A stretch of 64,000 nucleotides of DNA from Lumbricus rubellus (GCA_945859605.1 OX243828.1:20117802-20181801); one strand, 5' to 3'. Positions 1-12,472 are shown, counted from the stretch's first letter. Numbers and translations are program-made. The notes: generated by a model from the letters alone, not told the origin.

Positions 1-929
1 ACAAATTTCCAAATATTTAGAGAAGTGGACCAAAAATATGATTCCAAAATTTCATGAAATAAAGTTGAACGGATAAAAAGATATGAATATTTAAACTTCA
101 TATACCGAAATTGCAGTTTACAAGCAATTTTCTGTCAGATTCGATAAACTGTTTCCCTATTATCTCCAATGCCTGATGATTAATCATTCTAAAATTTTCC
201 AGATATGTAGAGAATTGAACTACCAATATGACCCCAACAGTATGGTTTGATAATTTAATTAAACAAGATGCTCAAAATGTCCCCCTCCTGCTTGCACGCA
301 AGCCTGAGGGCGCTGGCGCCATTGCAATGGCAACAGCAACGTCGATTATCCTCTGGTTCAGGCCATCCCGCACTTCCAACAAGCGTTGCTTCAGATCGTT
401 TATATCATGGATTGTTGTCTGGTAGGCTCGATCTTGCATCACGCTCCTCATTTTATAGTCGACAGGATTCAAATCTGGACTGTTCGGAGGCCATAATGTG
501 GGAGAAATGAAGTCTACACAATAACAAACTTGCTGAAAACTGAAATTTCGGGTGATGAAGTTGAAATATCCATATCCTTCTATCCCTTCACATTTATGAC
601 ATGAAATTTTGGAATCCTATTCTTGGTTCAATTCCCTAAATATCTGGAACAAGTTTTTATGATTACTCATCAGACATCAGAGATGTAAAAAAAATTGTTT
701 GGCTTACTTTTTATTGAATCTGACAGAAAATTGCTTGTAAACTGCAATTTCGGTATATGAAGTTTAAATATTCATATCTTTTTATCCGTTCAACTTTATT
801 TCATGAAATTTTGGAATCATATTCTTGGTCCACTTCTCTAAATATTTGGAAAATTGTAGCTTCATATGTCATCAGGTATTAGAGATATATGCAAAACAAT
901 TTGGCTTAGTTTTTTTTTGAGTCACGGTG
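1..929 (-). mobile_element. Mariner-type DNA transposon copy, cut by the window edge
   Basis: The right end reads CTTAGTTTTTTTTTGAGTCACGGTG followed by TA at 930-931, the reverse complement of the CACCGTG inverted end of the copy at 6300-7521. Most of the left inverted end is present (1-235), but its outermost bases lie outside the window. Each side carries two diverged units of the terminal sequence: an outer unit (about 720-929) and an inner one (about 520-720). Only the C-terminal part of a transposase lies between them, on the minus strand, so most of the coding region has been deleted. Family knowledge: Tc1/mariner elements duplicate a TA target on insertion. Confidence 0.85.
272..514 (-). 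pseudogene. Mariner transposase C-terminal remnant
   Basis: Read on the minus strand, the frame gives the signature around the third catalytic aspartate (SPDLNPVDYK), then a helix-rich tail with VMQ, QTTIHD and DLKQRLLEV, which is typical of the C-terminus of mariner/maT-type transposases. The N-terminal DNA-binding half and the first two catalytic aspartates are absent. It cannot encode an active enzyme. Confidence 0.8.
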
Positions 930-931
930 TA

Positions 932-1170
932 TATAACATATTATATAATTATGTGTGTGTATATACATGTAGCTTATATCTGGTATAATGTACATTTGCT
1001 TTACATATAATTATATATATCTACATGTGTTTTAAATAATTCTGTAATATATGTGTGTGTGAATATATTACATAATATTATATATCACATACATAAATCA
1101 CATATCATACATGTATCATATATATATATATATTTATGTGATTGAATTAACAATGACATATACATAATTA
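932..1170. other. AT-rich spacer, no gene seen
   Basis: AT-rich DNA with short TATA and GTGT runs. No open frame or recognisable element was seen. Confidence 0.5.
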
Positions 1171-1385
1171 TATGCCTCAACTGTGCGCGTGTGTGTGTTC
1201 GTGTGTGTGTGTGTGTGTGTGTGTTCGTGTGTGAGTGTTACTGTGTGTGTATGCGTATGTGGGTGTGTCTATGCGTGTGTGTGTTATTGTGTGTGCGTGT
1301 CTATGGGTGCGTGTGTGTTATTGTGAGTATTATTGTGTGTGCGTGTGTATGTGTCTTTGTGTGACGCACTTGTGCCTTTGTGCAT
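1171..1385. repeat. (GT)n-rich microsatellite
   Basis: Imperfect GT/GTGC dinucleotide tract. The open frames across it are low-complexity artefacts. Confidence 0.9.
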
Positions 1386-1457
1386 AAATATTATTTTGGC
1401 AAATATGAATTGTAAGCGGGATGGATTGCCGTCCCGTATACGATTAATGTTGCCTTT

Positions 1458-1760
1458 GGGCAGCAGCAGCAGCAGCAGCAGCCGTAACTTGAGATTAGTG
1501 CTGAAACGACACCATCACCAGCATCATCATCATCATCAACATCATCAACAACATCATCATCCCTCGGCAGTAGCAGAGGGAAGGCGGCCACGTTGGTTGG
1601 TTGGACGAAATGAAGGAGGGTGAGGAAGAAGAAGAAGAAGGAGGAGGAACAGGAGGAGGAGGAGCAGGAGGAGAAGGAAGGAGGAGCAGGAGGAGGATGA
1701 GGAAGAAGAAGAGGAGGAGGGAAAAGAAAACGGAGAGGAAGAAGATGAATCCCGTTGGTC
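1458..1760. repeat. Trinucleotide cluster: CAG, CAT, then GGA/GAA purine tract
   Basis: Six CAG units near 1460-1480, CAT/CAA units at 1508-1560, then an almost pure purine strand of GGA/GAA units from about 1616 to 1745. A polypurine strand this long can in principle form triplex DNA. Confidence 0.85.
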
Positions 1761-1881
1761 GTCGCAAGGTCCAATGTTGACATAAGAACTATAGACTTGT
1801 ATAGAGCCAGACGATTACTCCATCTTGCGTTGAATTAGTGCGATTCATTCTCTCCCACCACCCCCACAGACCCCATTGGGA

Positions 1882-2170
1882 AGCACAGACAGACAGATAG
1901 GCAGTCAGGCAGACAGATGGACAGACAAGCAAAGAGGCAGGCAGGTGGCCATAGGGCAAATATACAGGCAGTCAGGCAGACAGACAGACATACAGACAAG
2001 CAGATGGACGTGCAGGCAGGCAGAAGGAAATACAGGCATACAGGTAGATAGACATGCGGGCAGACCGACAGATGCACAGACAGGTAGATGGACAGGCAAC
2101 AGACAGGCAGGCAAATGGACAGGCAAACAGACAGGCAGGCAGATAAACAGACAGATAGGCAGATAGACGG
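1882..2170. repeat. Degenerate CAGA/CAGG tetranucleotide array
   Basis: Repeated ACAGACAGGCAG-like units. Long open frames on both strands here (Cys/Leu/Ser-rich or Gln/Arg-rich) are products of the repeat and not genes. Confidence 0.9.
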
Positions 2171-2394
2171 AAGGGCGAACTATGAACGGAAGACGAATCA
2201 AAGCGAAGAATGACGGATGGAATTAATGATGGAATAATGGAAGGATGGAAAGACACATGTACAATGTACATGTAGGTGGACGAAAGTAATAACTGATGGA
2301 CTGATGGAGGAAATGAGATAGCAGAGGAAATGGGTGGAGTCGTGGACGGATAGAGACATTTGGGAGCATAGGAATAGACATACAGGCGGAAGGA

Positions 2395-2560
2395 GTGTAT
2401 GTGTGTTTGTGTGTGCGTGTCTGTGTGCGTTGATGTGTGTATAATTATGTGCAGGTGTGTGTATATATGTGTAGGTGTGTGTGTATATGTGTAGGTGTGT
2501 GTTTGTGTGAGTGTAGGACTGTAGGTGTGTGTGGATGTGTGTGTATGTGTGTGGGTGTGT

Positions 2561-2639
<79 letters not shown>

Positions 2640-2731
2640 TGTGTGTGTAGGCGTGTGTAGGTGTGTGTGTGTATTGGTGTGCATGTGTTGTTATTTTGAT
2701 GTGTGTGTAAGTGTGTGTGTGTGTGTGTGTT

Positions 2732-2796
<65 letters not shown>
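2395..2796. repeat. (GT)n / (GA)n compound microsatellite
   Basis: Long GT tracts, a pure GA block near 2600-2632 and a near-pure GT run at 2739-2793. The sequence is Z-DNA-prone and length-variable in type. Confidence 0.95.
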
Positions 2797-3177
2797 AACC
2801 CTGATAGGCACTATTGTGGTGGAATGTGGGTCTTCACAGCAGATACAGATACACGTGACTATACAAAAGTATACAACAGTTACTATACAATACATGTATA
2901 ATGATTATAAGAGAACGGAGGTTTGGGGTAAGGCGGGGCGAATGAGACCACTGGGCGTAATAAGCCTCCGATGCACTGCATAGTGTATGCGCATCTCATA
3001 TGATTTATCGAATACGTTGTTATCAAAGCTTCCGATTTATTTGTAAATAATTCCGTCTATTATTATTGACATCGATTGTCTCTCGTGATGTCTTTTGCTT
3101 CGATATATAAACAATCGTCCGTCTGCATCTTTAGCATACGGGTCTTTGCCATCTATTTATATCAGTCGGTTTCTCAA
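2797..3177. other. Spacer without recognisable features
   Basis: Mixed-composition sequence between two simple-repeat blocks. No conserved coding frame or element ends were seen. Confidence 0.4.
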
Positions 3178-3835
<658 letters not shown>

Positions 3836-4039
3836 TCTGCTTTCATCACAGAACAGCAGCAGGTGTACATGTATGCAGTATGGTGCAATAATCATTGCTT
3901 GCAAAGCCTTGCATGGAACATTTATAGGCAAATAGTTGAATCATACATGTATTTGCTGATAAAAATTAATAACATAATCAGATGTGAATTTCTTACGCAT
4001 CGAATAAACCCGGAGAGAAGGACTTACACGTACAGGAAG

Positions 4040-4446
4040 AGAGAGAGGAAGGCGGACGGTCGTACAGACAGACAGACAGACGGGCAAACAAACAGACACA
4101 CAGACAAACAGACACACAAAGACAGGCAGCGGACAGACAGTAGGCAGATACACAGATATATGTAACAGTCAGACAGGTTGACAAACAGGTAGACAACAGA
4201 CAGGCAAGCAAACAGACAGTCAGACAGACAGATTGACAGGCAGACACACGCACAGACACACAGACAGACAAACACACACACTGGCCGCCTGCCTGTGTGT
4301 GTCTGTTTGTCTGTCTCTGTCTCTGTATGTCTGTCTCTTTTCGTGTGTTAGTCTGCCTCTTTCCGACAGACAAACACACAGACAGACACACAGACAGACA
4401 CACAAGCGGACAGACAGACAGATTGACTGGCAGACAGACAGTGGGT
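4040..4446. repeat. CAGA array with an internal TGTC inversion
   Basis: CAGACAGA-type repeats on the top strand switch to TGTCTGTC-type at about 4290-4350 and back again. The switch around 4256-4320 makes an imperfect palindrome (GACAGACAAACACACAC against GTGTGTCTGTTTGTCTGTC). Confidence 0.85.
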
Positions 4447-4684
4447 GGATATAGGAATCATACAATTGCGAGAAGTGCAAGGAGAAGGCAGAGTAAGATG
4501 TTATTTGGACGTCATTTGGTTCGTGCGAAGGCATTGACGTGGTCCATTTAATTCGGGTCATTGAACGAATCAATCCTGCGAACATTTCAATCGATCGTCA
4601 ATAACTCAAGCGATTGTTTTGATCGATCGAGCTCTATCACTGATAGACTGATAGACTGCCAAGATAGGTCCAGCCTATTTGAGC

Positions 4685-5165
4685 GTGTATGGATGTGTGT
4701 GTGTATGTTTGTATGTGCGTGTGCGTATGCGTGTATATATGTATGAATCTGTGTGTGTGTTGTGTGTTTGCTTGTGTGTGCATGTGTGTGCGTGTGTGTG
4801 CATGTGTGTCTGAGTATGTATGTATGTATCTGTGTGTTGTGTGTGTGTGCATGTGTGTGTGTGTGTGTGTGCGTATGCGTCTAAGTATGTATGTGTGTGT
4901 ATGTGTGTGTATGTGTGTGTGTGTGTGTGTGTGTGGGGTGTGTGTGGATGAAATGTGTGGGTGTATATGTGTGTGTGGGGGGAAGGAACTCAGGGGAGTG
5001 TGCGTGTGTGTATCTGTGTGTGTTGTGTGTTGTGTGTTGTGTGTGTGTGTGTGTATGTGGGTGTGGGTGTGGATGAGATGTGTGGGTGTGTATGTGTGTG
5101 GGAGAAGGACTCAGGGAGTGTGAGTGTTTGTGGGTGTGTAAGTGGGTGTGTGGGTGTGTGTCATT
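4685..5165. repeat. (GT)n-rich microsatellite
   Basis: Imperfect GTGT, GTAT and GTGC repeats across about 480 bp, with two partly repeated GGGTGTGGATGAAATGTGTGG-like stretches near 4935 and 5065. Confidence 0.9.
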
Positions 5166-5878
5166 AGTCTCGTGGGTGTCTTCGTGGATATTATCCGCAA
5201 TCGTTATTCAAATTTCAAAATTATTCCGATATGCGCTCTTCGGAAATTTATTACATGCTCGAGTTTCAACTAATGAAGCTGGAACACAGTGCGCAATAGA
5301 ATTTCTGTTTGTGTGTGTGTATGTACGACGTTGTACGTGCGTACTTTCGTTCGTTCGAACGTATGTGTACATGTATTTGTGTGTAAGTTTGGCGTATACG
5401 TACGTAATATATAGAGTATGGTATGCATATTTCCCAAGTAATCGTTTCCCCCGGATTAAGAGAAGCTGAAAAAACCACCACCGCGTGTGTTTATTTTTGC
5501 ATAATTATTAACTTCCATTTGCTTTGTTCTGAACCTTGCCACTAACAAGAGTGTTTATTTTAACTAAATACCGTACCTTTGTTTGCTTTGCTTTTAGAAC
5601 ACTTAAAACATTTATAACACGTACACAAATAATAAAAGTCACTAAGTATAAATCTTGTTGCTTTACACTGAGCATTCAATGCGCTCTTCGACATTGCTTA
5701 CTAGGCTGCACTTAGAACAGGCAGAGAGTCTATAGAGTCACTTCAAAATTTAATCACAGCATAAATTTACGCATTTATCAATAACTAAACGCTAGGGGAT
5801 AGAATGGTTCAATTTCCGGATACGCTACACCTGGTACATTCCATTCGGGGAAATTAATTCATACCCTTGAATGGTTTT
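5166..5878. other. Spacer without recognisable features
   Basis: Non-repetitive AT-rich DNA. No splice-flanked frame or element terminus was found. Confidence 0.4.
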
Positions 5879-5879
5879 T

Positions 5880-6070
5880 GAGGACATCATATCCTGCGAC
5901 ACCGGAAGGTTGCGGGTTCGAATCCACCTCAAGCCGTCTCGTAGAGACCTCTAAAAAGTCATTCACTCGCAATTGCTCATACGCTTCCGCGTGAAACTCC
6001 GATTCATTGTTCGCGCTGTATAGTTGGGAACGCCTCTGAGTAGAAATCTTGAAGGGGCACTATTGCAAGC
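5880..6070 (+). mobile_element. tRNA-derived SINE, degraded copy
   Basis: It contains a B-box-like GGGTTCGAATCCACC (about 5912-5926), the family body (CACTCGCAATTGCTCA, AAACTCCGAT) and the 3' hairpin region (GAACGCCTCTGAGTAG, then CTTGAAGGGGC). It matches the reverse complement of the copies at 13617, 37525 and 37764. Confidence 0.75.
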
Positions 6071-6092
6071 ACTCATACACACGTACATGTTA

Positions 6093-6292
6093 NNNNNNNN
6101 NNNNNNNNNNNNNNNNNNNNNNNNNNNNNNNNNNNNNNNNNNNNNNNNNNNNNNNNNNNNNNNNNNNNNNNNNNNNNNNNNNNNNNNNNNNNNNNNNNNN
6201 NNNNNNNNNNNNNNNNNNNNNNNNNNNNNNNNNNNNNNNNNNNNNNNNNNNNNNNNNNNNNNNNNNNNNNNNNNNNNNNNNNNNNNNNNNNN
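6093..6292. other. Assembly gap of 200 N
   Basis: Exactly 200 undetermined bases, a likely placeholder length. Open frames drawn through it have no meaning. Confidence 1.
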
Positions 6293-6299
6293 ACATATA

Positions 6300-7521
6300 C
6301 ACCGTGGTTCAAAAAAAAGTAAGCCAAATTGATTTGCATATATCTCTAATACCTGATGACATATCAAACTAAAATTTTCAAAATATTTAGAGAAGCGGAC
6401 CAAGAATATGATTCCAAAATTTCGTGAAATAAAGTTGAACGGATAAAAAGATATAAATATTTAAACTTCATATACCGAAATTGCAGTTTACAAGCAATTT
6501 TCTGTTAGAATCAATAAAAAGTAAGCCAAACTGTTTTTCTTACATCTCTGATGTCTGATGAGTAATCATAAAAACGTTTCCCCAATATTTAAGGAGTTGA
6601 ACCAAGAATAGAATTCCAAAATATCATGTCATAAATTTGAAGAGATAGAAAGATATGGATATTTCAACTTCATCACCCGAAATTTCAGTTTTCAGCAAGT
6701 CTGCTATGGTGTCCGTTGCGGTTTCGACGCTTGGCCGTTCCCATTTTAGTCTTCATTGATCCTGGAGTAAAAATTAAAGGAGCCTATTATCGCGATGTTC
6801 TGCTGTCACAATATCTTCTATCTGTAATCAGAAATCTAGTCCCAGAAGGCAGTTTTGTTTTTATACAGAGCAGCGCCAACCAACAGAACCAAGGAAACCA
6901 TCGAAATGCTGACAAGAGAGACGCCAGGCTTCATTTCTCTCACATTATGACCTCCGAATAGCCCAGATTTGAATCCTGTCGAGTCGACTATAAAAGTGTG
7001 GAGCGTGCATGACGCAAGACCGAGCCTACCAGACAACAATCCATGATATAAAAGATCTGAAGCAACGCTTGTTGGAAGTGTAGAATCGCCTGGACCAGAG
7101 GATAATCGACGCTGCTGTTGCCATTGCAATGGCGCCAGCGCCTTTAGGCTTGCGTGCAAGCAGGAGGAGGACATTTTGAGCATCTTATTTAATTAAATTA
7201 TCAAACCATACTGTTGGGGTCATATTGTTAGTTCAATTCTCTACATATCTGGAAAATTTTAGAATGATTAATCATCAGGCATTGGAGATAATAAGGAAAC
7301 ATTTTATCGAATCTGACAGAAAATTGTTTGTAAACTGCAATTTCGGTATATGAAGTTTAAATATTCATATCTTTTCATCCGTTCAACTTTATTTCATGAA
7401 ATTTTGGAATCATATTCTTGGTCCACTTCTCTAAACATTTGGAAAATTTTAGCTTGATATGTCATCAGGTGTTAGAGATATATGCAAAACAATCTGGCTT
7501 ACTTTTTTTTGATCCACGGTG
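6300..7521 (+). mobile_element. Mariner-type DNA transposon, both ends present
   Basis: The inverted ends start CACCGTGGTTCAAAAAAAAG at 6300 and CACCGTGGATCAAAAAAAAG (reverse strand) at 7521. They are flanked by TA at 6298-6299 and 7522-7523. Each end holds two tandem diverged units of about 190-200 bp: an outer unit with the true terminus and an inner unit with AAAAAGTAAGCCAAACTG. The transposase between them is decayed and lacks its N-terminal half. The copy at 1-929 has the same architecture in the opposite orientation. Confidence 0.9.
6705..7185 (+). pseudogene. Mariner transposase remnant with frameshifts
   Basis: The frame from about 6716 reads a catalytic-core segment (FIDPGVKIKGAYYRDVLL). 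After position 6870 the expected sequence continues only by changing frame, through NSPDLNPV near 6959-6985 to the family's C-terminal tail before 7185. The N-terminal helix-turn-helix domains are missing. Premature stops and frame changes show it is dead. Confidence 0.8.
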
Positions 7522-7523
7522 TA

Positions 7524-7800
7524 GAATAGAAAAACACTACAATACAATATAATACGATAAGTGTAAAACAATACAATACAGGGTTGCACAATGCAATACA
7601 ATAGGGTAACGTATAACACAATGCAAAAATACACTCAAAGCAATACAATAACATGCAATTCAGCATATTCAGTACAGTACAATTCAGTTCAATACTGTAA
7701 TAGCATACTGTGCAATATAATACAATGTAATATAATGCAATGTGATACAATACAACGCATGCAATAAATTCAATACAATTCTATACAGTTCAAAGCAATG
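7524..7800. repeat. Degenerate (CAATA)n pentanucleotide array
   Basis: Variants of CAATACAATA begin directly after the mariner TA duplication. The same pentamer, on the other strand, recurs at 40860-40975 and 55305-55345. Confidence 0.8.
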
Positions 7801-8002
7801 CAATACGATACTATGCCGTGAAATTGCACACAATGCCATGGAAAGTGCTGTCCAATAGACCGCATTGTAATGTGATGCATCATTTTACAATGTAATCATA
7901 TGCAATGCGATTATGCGATGCAAGATATTCACAAAGTGCCTTTATGTGCAATGCAGCTCTGTTGAATTTTCGAGAATTTGGTCGGAAATTTTACTGAAGA
8001 AC
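7801..8002. other. Short spacer
   Basis: AT-rich sequence continuing the CAAT-rich composition. No gene was seen. Confidence 0.3.
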
Positions 8003-8310
8003 AAATTAATTATTTTTCTTTTATTACGTTTGATCTGCCTTTAAGCTTAGAAAGAGTTGTATCGTATGGTTATCATTCATTCATGAATTCCTTCAATCAT
8101 TCATTCATTCATTCATTCATTCATTCAGTCATTCATTCATTCATTCATTCATTCGTCCATTCATCCATTCATCCATTCATTCATTTATTATTCATGCATT
8201 CATTCATTCATTCATGCATGCATTCATTCATTCATTCATTCATTCATTCATTCAAGGGATTTATATTATTATAGCGCCCATTCATCAAAGCTACTCAGGA
8301 GCGCAGGGAC
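8003..8310 (-). mobile_element. Retroposon 3' end with (ATTC)n tail and conserved flank
   Basis: Left to right: a 60-bp block (TCTGCCTTTAAGCTTAGAAAG) that recurs at 13474, an (ATTC)n array at 8080-8255, then TTATAGCGCC...AGGAGCGC, the reverse complement of the GCGCTATA hairpin that ends the local LINEs and SINEs. Read on the minus strand this is a retroposon 3' terminus followed by a (GAAT)n tail. The body beyond 8310 is not recognisable. Confidence 0.6.
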
Positions 8311-8399
8311 ATGAAGCAAAAACAGCCCTTCAGGGACTGAGAGAAATAGACAGACAGAGACCGAAGAAGAAACCAAGACTAACGTTTAAAGAGACATAG

Positions 8400-9036
8400 A
8401 GAAGCACATCACATCTGGTCTCGCACTACGGGCGCCACATAAATTTCTGCTTCGCTTACTTTATGTTAAAGCGCACTCGGCCGGGCAAATATTCCTAAGA
8501 CGTTGGACAGCTGATCGCGTCCTTAAAGTGACCAGCATGCTGACCACAACTGACCAGCATAATATGACGGCCGTAGATTTATCACAGACATTTCTGCAGT
8601 AGAGCGCTGCTCCGATTGCGTATTCCAGTCGGCAGAACGAGTAATAAACTTGTACTTCGGTATACTGGTTTCCTGTAACTCGAGCAACTTCATCGTGGAA
8701 CCCTGTTGGCGAATTCGATCGCTTGTCGAAGCAAGTCTGCGCAGTGCGCAGGTAATGGCGTCAAGTGGGGGACCGCGGGGCAACGTGGCACACCTCTCGG
8801 CAATTCCCGTCACGGGCGTTGATAATCTGTGGATTTTACCGTATATTTCTGGGCGGCCGTCGACCTCGAATGGAGTTCTAGGGGAGTGGTGGGCGAGTCG
8901 GACCGGCGACGGTTGCATGTCAGGGTTGAGGTTCGTCTGGGGCTGTGGTCGTGTTATTGGATTTCTGTCCGATTGGGTCAAATTAAACGGATGTGACGTC
9001 AAAGTTCGTACATGGTTTCAACAACGCAGAAGTATA
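8400..9036. other. Higher-GC spacer, no supported gene
   Basis: GC-richer than its surroundings, with overlapping open frames of 159 codons (minus, 8523-9002) and 139 codons (plus, 8650-9069). Neither shows a known domain, and the plus frame runs into the mariner terminus at 9039. I treat both as chance frames, though an exon cannot be excluded. Confidence 0.35.
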
Positions 9037-9038
9037 TA

Positions 9039-10040
9039 CACCGTGAGGCATAAAAAAGGAAACCCCTAGAAAAATCGCTATTATTTTAACAATTTTCAAA
9101 CAATGTCAATGAAATTCAGGAAAATTATAGCTAAGTAGCAAGCAATGTAAATACATTTAGAGTTTTTACTCTAACTATCCGCCTTTAGCTTCTACGCATG
9201 CGTGAAGTCGCTTGCGCCATTCACGCACCGCCGAGTCAATAATTCGCTGGTCAAGATCGTTCCAAGCTTGCAGGATTCGCTTCCTAAGATCTTCAACATC
9301 ACGGACCTTTGTTCTGTACACCATTTCCTGCATGAATCCTCATATTTTATAATCGACTGGATTAAGATCTGGGCTTTTGGGGGCCATAGAGTAGGAATTA
9401 TGAAGTCAGGAGTTTTATGCGTCTGAAGTGCAATCGTTTCTCGAGCTCTGTGCGTTGGAGCACCATCTTGCTGGAGAATGTAAAATTCAGTGAGTTCTCG
9501 AATTTTAGGTAGAAGGCCTTCCATGAGTAAAACATCTCTGTAGTATTGGCCGTTGATTTTTACCCACGGTTCAACAAAATGAATTGACGTGCGCCCCAGA
9601 GAAGAAACACCGACGGACAATATCAGGGGTTTGCAAAACGTCGGACGTGTGCGTATAAGGCGGTCGGCTGCAACATATTTCTTTCGAGTTCCAACTGCTA
9701 CATACAGACGATCATTTTGAGCTATGCTATATAGGAGAAGCAGGAAATGGTGTACAGAACACAGGTCAGTGACGTTGAAGATCTTCGGAAGCGAATCATG
9801 TAAGGCTGCAAGCTTGGAACAATCTTGACCAGCGAATTATTGACTCGGCGGTGCGTGAATGGCGCAAGCGACTTCGCGCATGCGTAGAAGCTAAAGGCGG
9901 ACAGTAGGAGTAAAAACTGTAAATGTATTTACATTGCTTGCTATTTAGCTATAACTTTCCTGAATTTCATTGACATTGTTTGAAAATTGTTAAAATAATA
10001 ACGATTTTTCTAGGGGTTTCCTTTTTTATGCCTCACGGTG
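9039..10040 (-). mobile_element. Fold-back mariner (DD37D-type) element
   Basis: The inverted ends CACCGTGAGGCATAAAAAAG match exactly at 9039 and 10040 and are flanked by TA on both sides (9037-9038, 10041-10042). The inverted similarity continues far inward: 9039-9331 pairs with 9740-10040, and both arms carry the end of the transposase gene. Only about 408 bp of unique core lies between them. The element is therefore a near-palindrome in which the 5' end and N-terminal coding half have been replaced by an inverted copy of the 3' end. Confidence 0.9.
9192..9739 (-). pseudogene. DD37D-type mariner transposase core, frameshifted
   Basis: Read on the minus strand: KKYVAADRLIRTRPTF, then FVEPWVKINGQYYRDVLL, then the catalytic block ILQQDGAPTH, then LWPP. 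A one-base loss near 9370-9380 shifts the frame just before the expected SPDLNPVDY. With that shift allowed, the last two catalytic aspartates are 37 residues apart, the spacing of DD37D (maT-like) elements. The N-terminal DNA-binding half is absent, so no active product is expected. Confidence 0.85.
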
Positions 10041-10059
10041 TATTTACGGTACGGAGATG

Positions 10060-10108
10060 ATTGGCGTGGGAATTGACGTTTTCATTGGCCGACGTGAAAG
10101 GGGCGGAG
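10060..10108. promoter_or_regulatory. Two inverted CCAAT motifs and a GC box
   Basis: GATTGGC at 10059, CATTGGCC at 10083 and GGGGCGGAG at 10100 lie within 50 bp, just outside the fold-back mariner. The cluster resembles an NF-Y plus Sp1 promoter core. No transcript can be assigned, so this is a motif-level call only. Confidence 0.25.
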
Positions 10109-10109
10109 A

Positions 10110-10950
10110 CAGCAATTTAGTGATGGACGGAAGGAAGAGAGAGAGGACGGGAGGGGGGAAAGGAGAGAATGGACGGATTCCGTTCTTTAGCGCTAATGAA
10201 TGATCGCGGACGTGATTTGCCTTCTGAATGCATAGGTTGTATACATGTATATGTATATTATATATAATATATATAAATTATATATATCATATATATCATA
10301 TATATATATTATATATAGCAATTGTTTGGCCCTCTCGGTCTTTAGTTATTGTTCTCTCGTTCGGTTCGAACAGCTTATAACCATCCGATTTAGCACACAC
10401 CTGTTCGATGCCGGCATCTCCATGCTGCTGCCAACGGAGAACAATCTCCCGGGGAAACTGCTTTTATCTGCTGCTGAGCGATCCATCCATCAACCAGTCA
10501 TCACTGTTTTAGCGTCCAACTCCCTTCACAGCTCGAAAAACGAGCTCCAACCGGGAACAAAACGGAATTGAACGACAGATATAAATCACTGAAGCTTTTC
10601 AACTCTGCTGCATGCTGTATGTCACGTTGTTGTGTTGCAATGTTGTTTGAAATATGTTGACTGTCGGTGCTTTTCTGTCGGAATTCCTGGTCAATTGCTG
10701 CTGGAGAAGTTTCGGGTTTAACACTTTTGCGCGGAACTCGATTGATTTCCCAGTCAGTTGATGAGTCTCGTCGCTGAAAGTGTTAAAGAGTGTTATAGAA
10801 CCGTTACCTCTGCAGGACGAGAATGGTTGGCGTTAGCACTTGCTTTGGCAACCTGGTTAATTGGTTTTATTATTTATTGGCTCTATATATTTGTGTCTAT
10901 ACAACTTTAAAGTATGAATAATGATGCTAAGTTGGAACCGTATAAGTGGT
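10110..10950. other. Spacer with an AT dinucleotide tract
   Basis: A TATA-rich tract lies at about 10245-10320. The remainder is unique sequence without a supported frame. Confidence 0.4.
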
Positions 10951-11291
10951 TAGTGGTTCCCGACCTTTTCTGACATTAGGGCCACTTTTTCTAAGTTGGA
11001 GGACACGATGGCCAGTTTTCTTAGTTGAAGGACATTTCGAGGTCACAAGACTAAAATTGTACTAACTTAAAGTATATATAATTATTGTAATTGATTCAAA
11101 ATATAATTAACTTATTTGATGCTATTTATAGACGTCAAAATAAAATAATTTGTAATAGAAAATAATTATGTGTTCTCCAGCCCAAATTGTCACATTTTCA
11201 TACAATTTTGGTAAATTCTTTCAAAGATGAGGGCCATCTTTGAGGCCTGGCGGGCCACTTTGGCCCGCGGACCACTGGTTGGGAGCCGCTT
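10951..11291. mobile_element. hAT-like MITE, degraded
   Basis: Left end TAGTGGTTCCCGACC, right end GGTTGGGAGCCGCTT: imperfect inverted repeats of the widespread CAGTGGTTCCCAACC hAT terminus. The interior includes GGCCACTTTGGCCCGCGG. No coding sequence, and the 8-bp target duplication is no longer recognisable. Confidence 0.65.
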
Positions 11292-12472
11292 ATGTTTAGC
11301 TATCTATACAGAGCGGAAATAATTACGGTAGCACTTTGAAGTTGTCTAGGAATTTCTTTGACTCAGCCGAAATGAATTATAATCCAAGTGCATATACATG
11401 TATGGGTGTACCAGAACTCGTAGGCAGATCATATAAATTATTATACGGCAGATTCGTGTAAATTTCAGGCAGCCATATATAGCCCGTAACTATCTTAAGG
11501 CTTAGGCCTAATGATAAAGAATTTTTTTCGAAACAATTATTGTAGTGATGAAAGAGTAGGTGCAACTTACAAATTCATTTTCATATACTGTATAAAATTA
11601 TTATTATGATTTATTCAGTTGTTAATTTGGAAACTAATTGTACTTACTTATCCGCAATATTACATTCAAATAGACATAAACCATTAACTTTTCCATATAT
11701 AACCACCTGGCCCGGGACCCTATGGAAATTTGCCTCTGCCCCCCTCTTGACAGGCCTCTGGTATTAACAAAACAAACGCATGCAGACAAACACTTGTCCT
11801 TTGACGGACTAGAAAAATATTAGCAACCTCTACGTGCAAAATTATGTTCTACGAATGCTGCAGGCAACGAATTGTCATTTCCAAATGCGGTTATATATAA
11901 TTATACAATATACATACCGAGATTTGAAATCGGGGGACCAGAAAAAATAGACAAACACATTTGCAATCCGTCACTTCCTTTAGCTGATACATATAAATCA
12001 TGTTCGCATCCCACCACCTCGCTTTGGCTGCCGTCCGAGGAAGCTCCGAATGATGGGGTCAACCCTAGAAGACAATGAGACGTCAGTGCGAGTCCATCTT
12101 CAGCACCACCATCAGCAGCATCAGCAACTTGGCGGCGACCAGTGAGCGTGTGATTAAGAGGTGCCAAGCCATCAATCCATCGGACTGGGAGGGTGTCGCC
12201 AGCGCATCTCCCGACATTTTGGTTGATTGATTGATCGACTCTGTCCACCCCACATCCTCATTTTGTGTTTTGTCGGGATTCTTTCCAACAGATAAGTAAA
12301 TAACAAAGCAAAATAATATATCGACCAACTCAGTGGGTGGATTCCATTAAAAATCTAAATGCTAAAATCTTACTTGTTCGCTATTATAGGGCTTATCTCT
12401 ACTGTTAACTGCTTTCTTAGGCGCCCTCGTGGCGGCGTGGCCGGGTTATACGGCGCCATACTAGGTGTGGTA
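11292..12472. other. Spacer, no supported gene
   Basis: Mostly unique AT-rich sequence. A minus-strand open frame of 115 codons (11901-12248) has no recognisable domain and includes a CAGCAGCATCAG-like simple stretch. Confidence 0.35.

Noticed and set aside
6024..6403. Frames spanning the N run
   Set aside because: Undetermined bases cannot support a coding call.
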